Positions 13,140 to 25,242 of a stretch of DNA of 64,000 bases are shown piece by piece; the stretch's first letter is position 1, and every line of letters begins with the position of its first letter. A program made the translations under genes and the position numbers. The stretch comes from Trichoplax sp. H2 (lineage: Eukaryota > Placozoa > Uniplacotomia > Trichoplacea): NCBI GenBank assembly GCA_003344405.1, contig NOWV01000062.1, forward strand, positions 248,001-312,000, given 5' to 3'. The notes beneath the pieces were generated by a model that saw nothing but the letters and a program-made list of their open reading frames with translations, was not told where the DNA came from and ran no database searches.

Positions 13140-14343
13140 ATTAGCTCATCAGTAATAAGAGAAGGTACCGGTAGCGGTTGAGCACTGGAGGGACGAGGTG
13201 TGCGGAGAGTAGGTACTTTACCATCTTTATTGCACACTTTCGAATCAATCTTTATACATATAACCGTGTAATGATGCAATTCTAATATCATATCAAGAAA
13301 GCAGTAAAAGTTCACGGATAAGTAAGCATGTGTCACAAAGTAGCTCTATGAACGATTCCCAAACTAATTCACTTTGGAAGGCTTTCCAACTAATTTAGGA
13401 AATTTACAGTATGGAAAACTAACTTATTCCTTGACTGTCCTTCAGTGAATAGTCCAACTAATGCTAGCAGTTAATTGCTTTTATTTTACTAGTCTTAAAT
13501 GATACTACTGTACGCTATTTAACTCACAATGATTTATGCAAAATTACTATGCATGTAATATCGTGTCAATATTGCAAATTTAATTACCGTCATTATAAAT
13601 TTAATTATTGAGACATTGACATTTAATCATTCCTAAAAAGTGACCAAGTTGCTACTTGATTTATAAAAATCAATACGCATACAACTTCATATTAATACTG
13701 AGGCCATCTAAATACAAATAATCAAAAATGATTATTTAAAATTCGTAATGGATATGTGGCAAAATTATCAATATGAAATTGTACGATGAAAATCGTGATA
13801 ATATATATTATGTTTATATGATTCAATATCGTCTACATAGCCTGGGAAATTTGCAAAATATCTGTACATTTTACAAAATAGCCGACTACAGATTTGGATA
13901 TCTTGCAAAATAATTATATACACATTAAGAAAGGAAAGAATGCAACGGTACTGTATAATGAGCTTAGTGGTCAGTAGGCCCAACCACTTTCGAATTTGTT
14001 TTTCGTATACTTCGCTGAAACTGCTCTACCGATGTACGAAAAATAAATTCAAAAGTAGCAAAGTGTAATGGTCAGGTTCAGTATCAAGATACTTGATAGA
14101 GTAAAGTATCGGAGTCGGCTGCAATGATAACAGTACAATATGAGAAGTAGTGTTCTTCACGCAGGATATCTCAAGAACCTAAACATGTCGCAGTATAACT
14201 TAATGTCAATCCTGCATGCTACAACGGAAGCTGCTAACGGAAATCGAACTGTTATTAGTAATAATTTATTACATCCTTGTAGTGTACAGACAACAGTACA
14301 GTAGTGAAATTTCATACAAGGCCTAACTGTAGATTCTACAGTA
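13140..14343. other. Segment present in one flank copy only (~1.2 kb)
   Basis: This is the part of the left copy that is missing from the right copy beyond the gap. No terminal inverted repeats or clear target-site duplication stand out at its ends. It contains a minus-strand ORF (13097-13336) with the peptide RTPRPSSAQPLPVPSLI and ELISIARQQQ, which does not look random but matches nothing I recognise. The right end is rich in TACAGTA motifs. Confidence 0.6.
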
Positions 14344-14579
14344 AGTACAGACAGTGAACGCATGGCATAGACTACTAAAAAAGACCTTTTAGTTGTCCAT
14401 GACTGTAGTGAGTAACCTACGTTTTCGTATCGAGTAAATTGATTACACTTATGCGCATATTTTCTTAATTTAATGTACTCAATATTGAAATGTTGGAAGA
14501 GTTAAAAATATAAAGAGGACGAAAAATAATTTTATGATTGAATTTGTAAACTTATATGTTTTATATTTCCACTATTTTT

Positions 14580-14599
14580 NNNNNNNNNNNNNNNNNNNN
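14580..14599. other. Scaffold gap 2 (20 N)
   Basis: Twenty Ns. The sequences on both sides belong to the same duplicated block. Confidence 0.98.
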
Positions 14600-15705
14600 A
14601 AAAGCCTGACGGTAATGGATAATTCATTTACTTAACGTACGTATTCCATGCTTGTAATCTACTCTTGTCTTTTACCTTACGTACGTTGTAACTTTAATAA
14701 GTTAAATTATGGCTATCTGAGCAGATATTAACGGTAACCAATGAAATAAACAGCGTTTCCGGATTCTATACTCGTATACTAATAGTATTATGCAAACTAA
14801 TTTAGGTTCGGTTACTATCGAAATAGCCCTGAACAGTGCAGATATCTACTAGTAACACCAAATGACGCGGATGCATTTTCGTAGTTATCGCATATAACAA
14901 ACAAATAAATTGGTATTAGGCTTCGTTATCAAGTCACAAACAATTTTTTAATGATAATCGGTATCTGATCATTTGATAAATGATCGTCATCGTTAAATAC
15001 TACAACTGGTTCATCCCCTTGTATTTGATTTTGCTGCTGTCTTGGCTATACTAAGTACAGACAGTGAACGCATGGCATAGACTACTAAAAAAGACCTTTT
15101 AGTTGTCCATGACTGTGGTGAGTAACCTACGTTTTCGTATCGAGTAAATTGATTACACTTATGTGCATACTTTCTTAATTTAATGTACTCAATATTGAAA
15201 TGTTGGAAGAGTTAAAAATATAAAGAGGACGAAAAATAATTTTATGATTGAATTTGTAAACTTATATGTTTTATATTTCCACTATTTTTAATCTACTCGT
15301 GCAGTTCATAACATTTCAGCCATTAAAAAGGATCTCATCTATCACATATTGCAATAAATATACCATTTAACCTTATTACATGAGCATATTTTACCTTCAT
15401 GAATACATCAATAGAAGAATAAATATAGATAACCTTAATCTCCTAATAAGCAAATCGATTTCTATCGCTATAACCTCCGTAACATGGATTTAGCGTAACA
15501 AATTATAATAAGTTATCGGTGATGCAATAGTTAATACTAATACATAATTGCATAAAAGAAGTTTACTACTTATGATACTATTGGTAAATACAACATGAAG
15601 TCAATAAGCAGAGTATCTTTTACGGTCTTGCCAATTAGTAAACTGTAGGAATTTTAGGGCTATCGGAGTAGGCGATTATCAAGTCGTCTAACGCAGGACT
15701 TTAAT

Positions 15706-16351
15706 GATAGTTATAATCTTACGAACACCGCAATTACAAAATTTTGGTATCTTCTTATACAAAGGGAAATGCTATACAGCTTAAAAGCTGAAAAGAAAAT
15801 TTATTGAGCCCGGAGCGACTACTGCCGGCGAATGGCAATTCGCTCGGTCTTTTATACCATCCCCACTCATTTGTGGGGCATACTAGTAAAGTACTCCTTC
15901 CACAAATTGTATAAGTTACTATAGGGAATTACTCCCAGACAATTAACATGACTTAGTATGAGCTTGGATAGTAAACAACACTAATGAAAAACAACCAATT
16001 ATGGTGCTAATCAGCGAGCCTGAGCTCAGCACCAATACATGTAATTAATTATTGGAGCAATGCGCTCCCATAAGCTAATCCTATATTAAACGATATTATA
16101 TCTAGCTACATATAATTAATCCTTGTTGATTGCTCCATTATTGTAAACAACCAGTACTAGTGCCCCATGGTTGTCTACCAAAATGGTAAACAACAGGGTT
16201 AATTAATTGTTATTACCTAATTTATAATTTACGGAGCTACACTTCGTAACAGATAGTTATAATCTTACGAACACCGAAATTACAAAATTTTGGTATCTTC
16301 TTATACAAAGGGAAATGTTATACAGCTTAAAAGCTGAAAAGAAAATTTATT
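15706..16351. repeat. 100-bp direct repeats flanking a hairpin-rich 446-bp segment
   Basis: The block 15706-15805 recurs at 16252-16351 with two differences (about 98% identity). The 446 bp between them are less AT-rich than the surroundings and full of short perfect or near-perfect inverted repeats. Examples are GCGAAT/ATTCGC around GGCA (about 15828), CCCCAC/GTGGGG around TCATTT (about 15871), GGAGC/GCTCC around AATGC (about 16052), and GTTGTCTACC/GGTAAACAAC (about 16170-16195). A wider pair, ATTATTGGAGCAA and TTGCTCCATTATT, brackets about 16045-16140. No ORF is present. It could be a small non-autonomous element or a tandem duplication. Confidence 0.7.
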
Positions 16352-19300
16352 TCGATCAATTCTACGTAGTATTTCATCTTTTTGGTCTCCTATTTTAAGA
16401 TAAGAGATTATTTTATTACTTATTCTATGCTTTAATTGATTTCATATTTCTCCATAAAACATAAGAATATGCTTACTCACGATGTAGGTGTAGCCATTAC
16501 ATATGGTAAATCATGAATATCAATTAGCTAATCAATCAAAAAAGTCAGTAATTAATTAGCTAATTAACGTAGACTGTTTATTTATTTCATGTGTATGGAA
16601 ATTTATTGCATGTAAATTGAGATTGGGAGGAAGTAGCAACATGGCAAAATGAAAATAGTAAAGAAATAATAAGTGACTTGATAATTTTTCCTCTTTCTAG
16701 ATTGATAGCTGCAGATGTTATTTCCATTCAATCATCTACTAACATATTACATGTAGAAATCTCGCCAATGGATGGCTGATCATTGCCGGTATGTTATACA
16801 GCTTGTAGTTATCTTCTATACTTCACCGGCCAGAAGGGCTAGTCTTCGTCTCAATATAACTACTAAGCTATGGAAGAGAACGATTATCCTGCTCTATTTG
16901 CTTAAACTAACATCATAATAGTTTCCAAATGTAATTAAAAGGCTAGTAGACTCAATAGTATGCGACTGGGTATTATTGACTTGTATACTCGTATGTAGCG
17001 GAAATTATATATAAAAAATCACCGTTTGACGTCCTCATAGGAATACCATATCAAGAATGATCGTTATTCTCTCCTGTCTACAATATGGCATTGCCAAGAT
17101 TTATTCTTGTAGATAGCTGCTAATTAACACTAAATAAATTAGTTTGCATTAAATTAAACATAGCTAGAAATTCCATGTTAACCATTTTCGTAAGGTTAAA
17201 GATAGAAATTTTGCATTCGGGCAACGATATTTGGTAAGCAATGTTGGAACTGTCAAAATATCACTACGTTTGCTTAGTATCAAATATCATCCTTAAATTT
17301 ACAGTGAGTAGCAGTATCGAAGAACACCTGGAGCCTTTTTAATTGTTTCTCATCACTAAAACAAAGTAATAATTACATTTTCAGAACTTCTATTTGTCCT
17401 TCTATACATTAAGTAACATGCTATCATAAATATTGGTCATTTAATAGCAGCCAGCTCTATCGTTATCCAAGAGAATTGATTCATCGCAGGTAATGAGGAA
17501 GTTATACTTGCAATTAAAGTTTCTTTTCGACTTTCTTTTGTTTAATGTCTTAGTTAGGATAGCATTTCATTCTTCCATCCTATGTAGTACTATACATTTC
17601 TTTTTAGATCATATTCCTATATAGAATATGATCTTTTGCTATTAAGCAGATTTAACGCAATGAATTGCTCTTAATGATGCTATTTTTGATCGGCCTTCAG
17701 GTACTGTAGCACTTAAAGTTTATTTTGAAAAGGAGAGTCAAAACTTTTTTTATTGGTCATTGATCTTTGTCAGTAGCTCTCTTACTATTGCTATATCGTG
17801 ATATACAGCTAGTCCCTACAAAAATCTAGCTTATTTTTCCGTTACACTCTAATACGATACGTATTCTTTGCCTTCAGACAGGTTTACTACAGTTATACTT
17901 AGCTATGTTATTTATGGATCTTAAATAGACATTATCGTTTGGAAGAGATCCTACTTGTTATTTCTGCTAACGATTGCAGTCAAGCAGAATTATTCATATC
18001 CGCTTCAAGTAGGATTTAAAAGCTGATTCAATGATAAATAATCGGACTATTCTACTAGCTATTTCCATTACAGAATGCAATTATTCATCATTTCCTAGTA
18101 AAAGCTTCAGGTTCTTAAATGATAGGATGCCTTAGTGGTTCTTACTTTATTAGCGGCAGTTGTTTATGGATTTAAAGAAGAATTTAAAACTTGTGCAATT
18201 AGTATACATAAGCGCCATTCTTGTCAATTCCTTACATGATAAACTATAAAGTAATAATTTAATTATCTACACTATTTGCATCATTCCGTATTTTTAATCT
18301 AAGAAATGGCGTTATTCTTCCTATAAGGCCATTTATTTAACAAAGCATCATCGTTCAATTAAACTGCCTTTACTGATAAACTCTGAATATAATTTGAAAT
18401 AGCCTTGGTAGACAGTAAAAATTTTCATTGAAAGCATACAATGGCTAATTTATGTAGTATAATGAGGCTTTATTGCCTATTACGGGTAGCCATTTACTTT
18501 AGTAACTGTGTAACAGTTTATAACACACATATAGCATTTTATCGAATAGGTTATTGTCGATTACACATCGATGTCAATAACTCTATTTTCCATTTATTTT
18601 ATAACATTTGACCGCAGATTTTATTGTTTCCTATCCAATAGGAACAACAATGTCTTTATGTTTAAAAGAATATTTTCGATCATTAGAATTAAAGCTATAT
18701 TACATAATAATAGTGTCTTTATGCCACCAAGAAGAATGAGAAGAACTTATCAATACAGCCATTTTAACTGACTATAACATATATCAAGATATAATAATGG
18801 TCATAGATAACATCAGTAAGAATGCATAGGCGTATAGGCTATTGATAAAGAAATTAGCAATTTTCATTACTCTCCAAGTTCAATATGGTAGTCTACTTCC
18901 ATTAATTGATCCATTTATTGCGTTATTAAATTAAAACTAAAAATGACAAGGGATTACAATAAAGATTACCTAAGATAGAGATGGTAATCTAGTCTTCATT
19001 TTTTAAGGATACATAATATATATGCTCGTAAACTAGGCCATACCGGTAATCAATATTAGTAGGAATTTGTATAAAAGTTTTTAACTAAGGACATGGTAAT
19101 GATTATGGATACTGTGATGGAGGGTTCGATATCTCAGAGGATTGAGATTTAGTCGCTATTTACAATTATTACAACAAAGGGTTTATAAAAGTTATGCTTT
19201 ATTGTAGGTTAGTAATATGAAGTACAGTGAGGTAGTTACGGTAGATCAGCGTGCAAGCTGTCGTAAGTAACGAGTAGAAGTATTAGACTGCGAGGGACTA

Positions 19301-19636
19301 ACTAGAAGACTAACTGAGAGGCTAATGAACTCTGAGGTAGAAATCGCCGGTATTTATAGTTTTAAAGATAGAGCTTATGCAGAGAATAGGATTGTGGAAT
19401 TAGATACAACATATACCATAACAGGTTACAAAATAGCAGATGATTGTAGAAAACAGCGAGTACCGTAATAACTAAATACAGTAGTCTATATATGAATGTA
19501 GAGTAAGCGGACTGTAGATCTGTCTAAATATAAGAGCAATACAACATGTCTATATTTAAGAGTAGAATATAGTTACAGTATATTCTAAATACACTACAGA
19601 TACTACTATCAATTGTACAGTAATACATTTAAAATT

Positions 19637-19681
19637 ATTGGAGCAATTGCTGTGTCATTCACATATCATGACTGCTCCAAT
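19637..19681. repeat. Inverted repeat ATTGGAGCA...TGCTCCAAT
   Basis: Perfect 9-bp arms (19637-19645 and 19673-19681) around a 27-bp loop. The same word (ATTATTGGAGCA) occurs in the hairpin-rich segment near 16045, so both may derive from one small repeat family. Related copies appear near 27150 (reverse orientation) and 37236 (imperfect). Confidence 0.6.
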
Positions 19682-22199
19682 CTTGGTTATACAAGCTCAA
19701 GATTGTTGTCTACGTATTTCCTGGTCATTGATCTATCCTGATCGTTATGTTATTAAACTACAAATATCTTGATAATGATATTAAAAGCGACCTAAATTAT
19801 GCATGTCTTCATTTATAAATTTTCTATTGCTAGTTATACTATATCACGTTGTAAAATAAGGAATTATAGATAGCCTGGGTATGATTATATAGGATGAAGA
19901 AGTAGATAATATACCTCTATTTGCAGTATTTTTGTTGATCATCATAAATTAATCGTATTAATAGTTAATAAATAAGAAAAGCTCATTAATATTTCATAGC
20001 TACTTCAATCGGAGTATGCAAGCTCTATATAGTACTAATTAGGCTATGGATCGTAATATTAATCCGATATCTATTAATGTGTTTATATTTACTATTATTT
20101 TACTAGCTTGGGTCATCATCATTGGTAATACTGGAAATAGACTAACGTTAGGTAATTGCATTTTGCCGACATACACTACGAATAAAGTTTGTAACGAACT
20201 CTTCACGATAAGAATTGGACATTTCTCATTTTTTAGCTTGCAATATTACCCAAGGCTCCATTTATTACTATTACACTGTAAAATGAATCATTTTTGCAAC
20301 GATAAATGTCCTCTTACGGCTGACTATTCAACTATAAACTCTTAAGTTCCTTTTATAATGTTTCGAACTGTAATGCCACAAGTGCAAAGATCAAATCCTG
20401 TTTATGTGATGTCGCGTGTGTCAAGTTGAACTAAACCATATTCCGCGAAATTTTCAAAGCTTTTGCCGGTTGTTGTTATCAAAGTAGCATTATGAAATAT
20501 CTTAAATATGACAACCTCTTAGTATAACAGGAACTAATATATTTAGCATAACGATATAGCTAATACTATATCTAATGTTCAATATCTAATGCATACTAGC
20601 TAATACCGTAGTTAATATTTATTACTATGTCTGGTACTTTACCTAATGGCTACCGTGATTAATATCGACAATCATTATATCAAGCATTCAATATCTAACA
20701 AAAATATCACACTCAATATTTAACACTATATTCAACCTTCAATACTCTCAATAAACAACATGGTTAATGTCTAATATCATATCCAACGCCCAGACTGAAA
20801 AAATGGTGATGTCTATAAGACTTCATCAGCTTTCTTTAGTTCTAATAAACTGCAGTTTATCTTCTGTTAAAATCAATTCATACTATAGACTCTTACTGAG
20901 GCGTATCAGAATTATACTGTGATAGAGAATAACTTACACTAAAAATAACATTATTCCTAAACTTTCGCAAAGGACTCATTATTCACTTAATTCAGTATAT
21001 TGCAGTTAATAATATCATTAAAAATACCTCACGGAATGGCCTAGACAGAAGATAGAATCACTATGCAACCCTCATCAATATGCAAACTTAAATAGTAGCT
21101 TATAATTTCAATAATTGCGGGTTATTGGCTATTAAATAATTATAATATCACATTGCAGCATAGGCTATCGATATCATTGTAAATGATGAGATTTAAGATA
21201 TAATTTATTATCTCTTGCATCCTCTCGTTACAAATTTCATACCATCAGCCCAGGCCGTCTAATATCTGAAATAAATGTAAAAGTCGCTCTAAAAACTGTA
21301 AATTATAATGATCAAAGAGCGTGTCGCATCTCTATAAGGCAACCAATAACGCATGGTGATAGGATTAACATTGGTATAAGCTCATAAGCCGTATATATAA
21401 ATTTTTCGATAACATAATATGTTAGTTAGATGATTATACGGCAGTTTAATTTTTTGATGCTAATTGCGAAGATAAAAAATCGTATTTACTGAAAATAGAA
21501 AAGGACTCATGCGTTCACCTGATGTCGAAATTAGATAATCAATAAAGTAACGTACAATCTCTACCCGTATGTCTTCATCTTGAACGTCAATTTTTATCCA
21601 TTATCGCTTCGCTATGCAATAAGAAGTCAACCGATATTCATACTAAGTAACGCCAAGAAATATTTACGTAACAGTCTAAATTAATTTCAATTTCGATCTT
21701 TGCTATTCAAATACGGGAATATACGCCTGAAATCCTATAAGCAGTTGATAAATTGATCATCGCTTGAGATAACTAACTTAAACATGTTCTCAAACAGGTT
21801 ATTTGTCAACATTAAATAAACTGACGGAATAAGAAGGATTTTCAATTGGTCGAGGTCATTAACACGATCAGGTTGCCATTACATCATATTCAATGTGATA
21901 ATTATACTAGGGACAGACTTAGTAGATCAATTAATCTGATATTGCATAGAAAAGTTGTTATTGTATTTGTTAAAGCAATAGTAATTTATACCTGTATAGC
22001 ATGGAAAGTATAGCTCTGAAAATTAATTGCTGTTCCTTATTTGTTATAGCGATAGCAGTCATAGGAATATATTGTAATTTATTCTACTAATCTCAGATGG
22101 TTATCTTGGCAATCATGGAAAATACATGGAAAAAAATTATGCAAGATTAAAGATTTATTTCCTACTCAATGAATTCATTGCCGCTAGAGGTATAAACTA

Positions 22200-24510
22200 T
22201 TTTCATTTTAGATTAATCAGTTCCAATTTAAGTTCGAGTTTTAATCAATCAAAATAGATTCCGTTGATGATTATATGGCAGGATAGAAAATAACTGAGAT
22301 AAATTAAGCTCAACGAGTATTTGAAGGTAAAGCTACTGTAATAAAATTAAACTCTAGTCTTTTCTTCAACTTATCATTTTAGGTAGTTCCAATTTCTGCG
22401 TAAGTTTAATCATCTCAAATTAGGTTTCAGTCGATCATTTGACACGATAACTTTGTCAAAATGAAATATAAAGTGAGCTGGAATACAGCAAGCTCTTGCT
22501 TACCTTTCAATTTAGTATCTTAATCGATTGCAGCTTTTGATCTATCTTGAATGGTGTCAAATTATGATTCATTGATGATTTTAACATGATAGAAATAATC
22601 TGGTGAAAGATGAAACAAGATCTGCAGCACGATAATAACAAACATAAGGTTACCTTTGGCCTTACATTTTACTTTCTTAGTTGATTCCGGTTTTCGATCA
22701 GCCTCTGATGATATCAATCTTGTTCAAATAAGAACTAAAATAGAATAGTAATAACTCTTATTTGTTATCAGCATATTATTATCATTTATTGTAGAACCTT
22801 AACCACCTTCAATGCTGCTTAGTTGATGATCTGATAACTTTGCGAAAATTAGACATAACATGAACTCGAGTACTACCGTAATAAGATCTAATTCTTATTT
22901 CTTTTAACTTGTTATTTGTAATCGATTTCAATTCTGCATAAGGTTAATCATCTTCAATCATGTTTAGTTCATGATATTAGAACTTATCCAAGATCGATAC
23001 TCCAATAACTGCCGAATATTGTGAAATAAAGCACTCATCTACTCTCCGACTGCGTAAATAAGTTAGAGTGCTATAAATTACAACTGCAAAGACTATTTAG
23101 CTATGTGGATATTATTTTTGGTAATTACATGTATAAGTAGTTTTATCATTGAATCCTTTTCAATCATACTCAGTAGGTGACTTAATATGGTAATTTAGTT
23201 TGGCTCCAGTTTGTGTATAAGTTTAATCACCTTCAATCCCATTTAGTAAATAATTTGACATGATGAAATAGGATTTAATTCTTTCCTTAATTTCCAATTA
23301 TTTCAATTGCTTCAAGATTTTGTTTAAGTTTAATCACATTCAATCCTATTTAGTTGATAATTTAAGTACAGTAATAAGATTTCACTATTGCCCTCCTAGC
23401 CGAATATTATTTCAGTCAGCTTCAACTTTTGTATAAGTTCAATTATCTCTAATCTTATTTAGCAAATGATTTGACATGATAGTTTTACAAGAATTATACA
23501 CAACATAAACTTAAATACAACAGTAATAAGGTTTAATTCTTGCCCTCCTTTCAGAATATCACTTCAATTAGCTACAATTTGTGTAGAAGTTTCATCGCCT
23601 TCAATCCTGTTTAATTGATAATTTGACATAATATGAACTAGGATACAGTACACTAGTAATAAAATTTAACTCATCCCCTCCATTCAGAACATCATTTCAA
23701 TCGGCTCCAGTTGGTATATATAAATTTCATCATCTTTTATTATATTGAATCAATAATTAGATATAATAAATTTGCGAATATTAAAACAAAACATGATAAA
23801 GTTTAACTCCTCTCCTTCATTTGGAATATCATTTCAATCGCTTCCAATTGGTGTATAAATTTCATCATCTTTAATTATATTAATGCAATCATTGGACATG
23901 GTAAATATGATAAAATTCAACCCATCTCCTCCATTCAAATATCATTTCAATCTGTTGTAGTTTGTACTTAAGTTCCATCACCTTCCATTATGTTAAATCG
24001 ATGATTTGAAACGGTAAATATAAAATTCTACTCATTCCCTTCATCCAGAATGCCTTTCCAATCGATTTTAATTTGTACATCAATTTGAACACCTTTAATT
24101 ATATTGAGTCGATAATCATTTGACGCGATCAATTTACAAAAATTCAACATAACTCGAATACAACAGTAACAAAATTTAACTTTTGCCCTCCCTTCAGTCT
24201 ATTATTTTTTCAATTGGCACCAGCGAATGTATAAGTTTCGTCGCCTTCCATTATAATTAACCGATGATTTGATCGAATAACTTGGCGATGATAATATACG
24301 CTGGAACAAAGCAAACTCTCGCTTTCCGCTAATTATCATCGCTGATTTTAATTCTAATCGGTATTAAACTCCATTAAATTATGTTGAGTATTTCGATATG
24401 ATAGGAAGAACCTGGTGAAAAAATTAAACAAGAGCTGTTGCACAATAATAACAATAAGTTAAAACTCTTGCCTTCCTTTTCATACTCTATTTTCCACCAT
24501 TGTTATGTTG
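22200..24510. repeat. Long, decayed tandem array (~130-180-bp units)
   Basis: More than ten imperfect units. Each has, in order, variants of AATTTGACATGATAA, ACAGTAATAAGATTTAACTC, TTGCCCTCCTTTCAG, AATATCATTTCAATCG, GCTCCAATTTGTGTATAAG and TTTAATCACCTTCAATC. Units between about 23.1 and 24.2 kb are the most alike; those further out are eroded. No coding function is visible. Confidence 0.8.
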
Positions 24511-25242
24511 ATGATTTAGTATATTGTTCAGATCCTATCATCATTCTATTGAATGGTAGGCAAGTCTATTCTATATAATAATTAATATTCAATTGAATAT
24601 CGGCTAATCATCAACTAGACATAAGCTTTATTGCATGATTTGCCAGACTCATATTTTACGTCGTCATTGGTCTTATAGCTCATCAAAATTTACCTTGTAA
24701 AAGTTTGTTCAGGATTTACTGGGGAAAACTAACTGAAAGATTAGACAAAAAACTGCATTAGCTAGTCATCAAGACAATCCACTACGGTAGACTATCGTTA
24801 GTAAGGTGGAAAAAGACAAGTAAGTCATTAATATGGCTATTTAATCCTCTCCATCGTGGTAGTTATTGATATGGGTTGGGTTTTAATAATGTTTTCTAAT
24901 TCTGTTTGTACAGTAACTATTCATCATTACTTTTACTGGGACCCATCTCCAATTCTTAATCAACATTCCTATTTCTTTAAATTGATCGATTTGCACTATT
25001 TCCTTTTCAGGAACCCAAGTTGCAGTAGGAGAAATTCTCGTCTCAATTCTTCTATCAGATCAAGCTATTAAGAAAGGAAATTGGTAAGGTTTGCCTCCTT
25101 TTTACAATTGCTACGCTAAAGCTCCAAGTATAGCTCAAGGTTGTCTTCATCTCGCCTATTTACAACTTTCAACGCAAATTTATTTCGATCTAAATAGACG
25201 AAAGATCAAGATAGCTCAAAGAATAAAGGAAAGAAAGCTACC

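Larger units (their letters stand above)
12686..15289. repeat. Gap 2 with duplicated flanks and a 1.2-kb indel
   Basis: The 20-N gap is at 14580-14599. Sequence 14600-15289 repeats 12686-14579 at very high identity from first to last base. The right copy lacks a segment present in the left copy at roughly 13140-14343 (about 1.2 kb): it runs straight from GGCTATACTA to AGTACAGACAG. Other differences are isolated substitutions and 1-base indels. This is the pattern expected from two haplotypes that differ by an insertion or deletion and were scaffolded in tandem. Confidence 0.9.
16352..25242. other. Long region without an identifiable gene
   Basis: No complete gene was found. It holds a hairpin (19637-19681), a loose array of AATATCTAAT-like words (about 20540-20790) and a long decayed tandem array (22.2-24.5 kb). 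There are faint protein-like traces: LIAADVISIQSSTNILHVE at about 16700, VVLTLLAAVVYGFKEEFKTC at about 18130, and a hydrophobic ORF at 20046-20345 that resembles a first transmembrane helix of a rhodopsin-type receptor. None extends into a supportable gene model. Confidence 0.45.

Noticed and set aside
19120-19145. GGTTCGAT word that might be a tRNA T-loop
   Set aside because: No matching acceptor stem, D-arm or anticodon arm could be placed around it.
25014-25084. Exon-like stretch GTQVAVGEILVSILLSDQ between a TTTTCAG acceptor and a GTAAGG donor
   Set aside because: Not in a workable position for the BAIAP2-like gene and no other exons join it; kept only as a curiosity.
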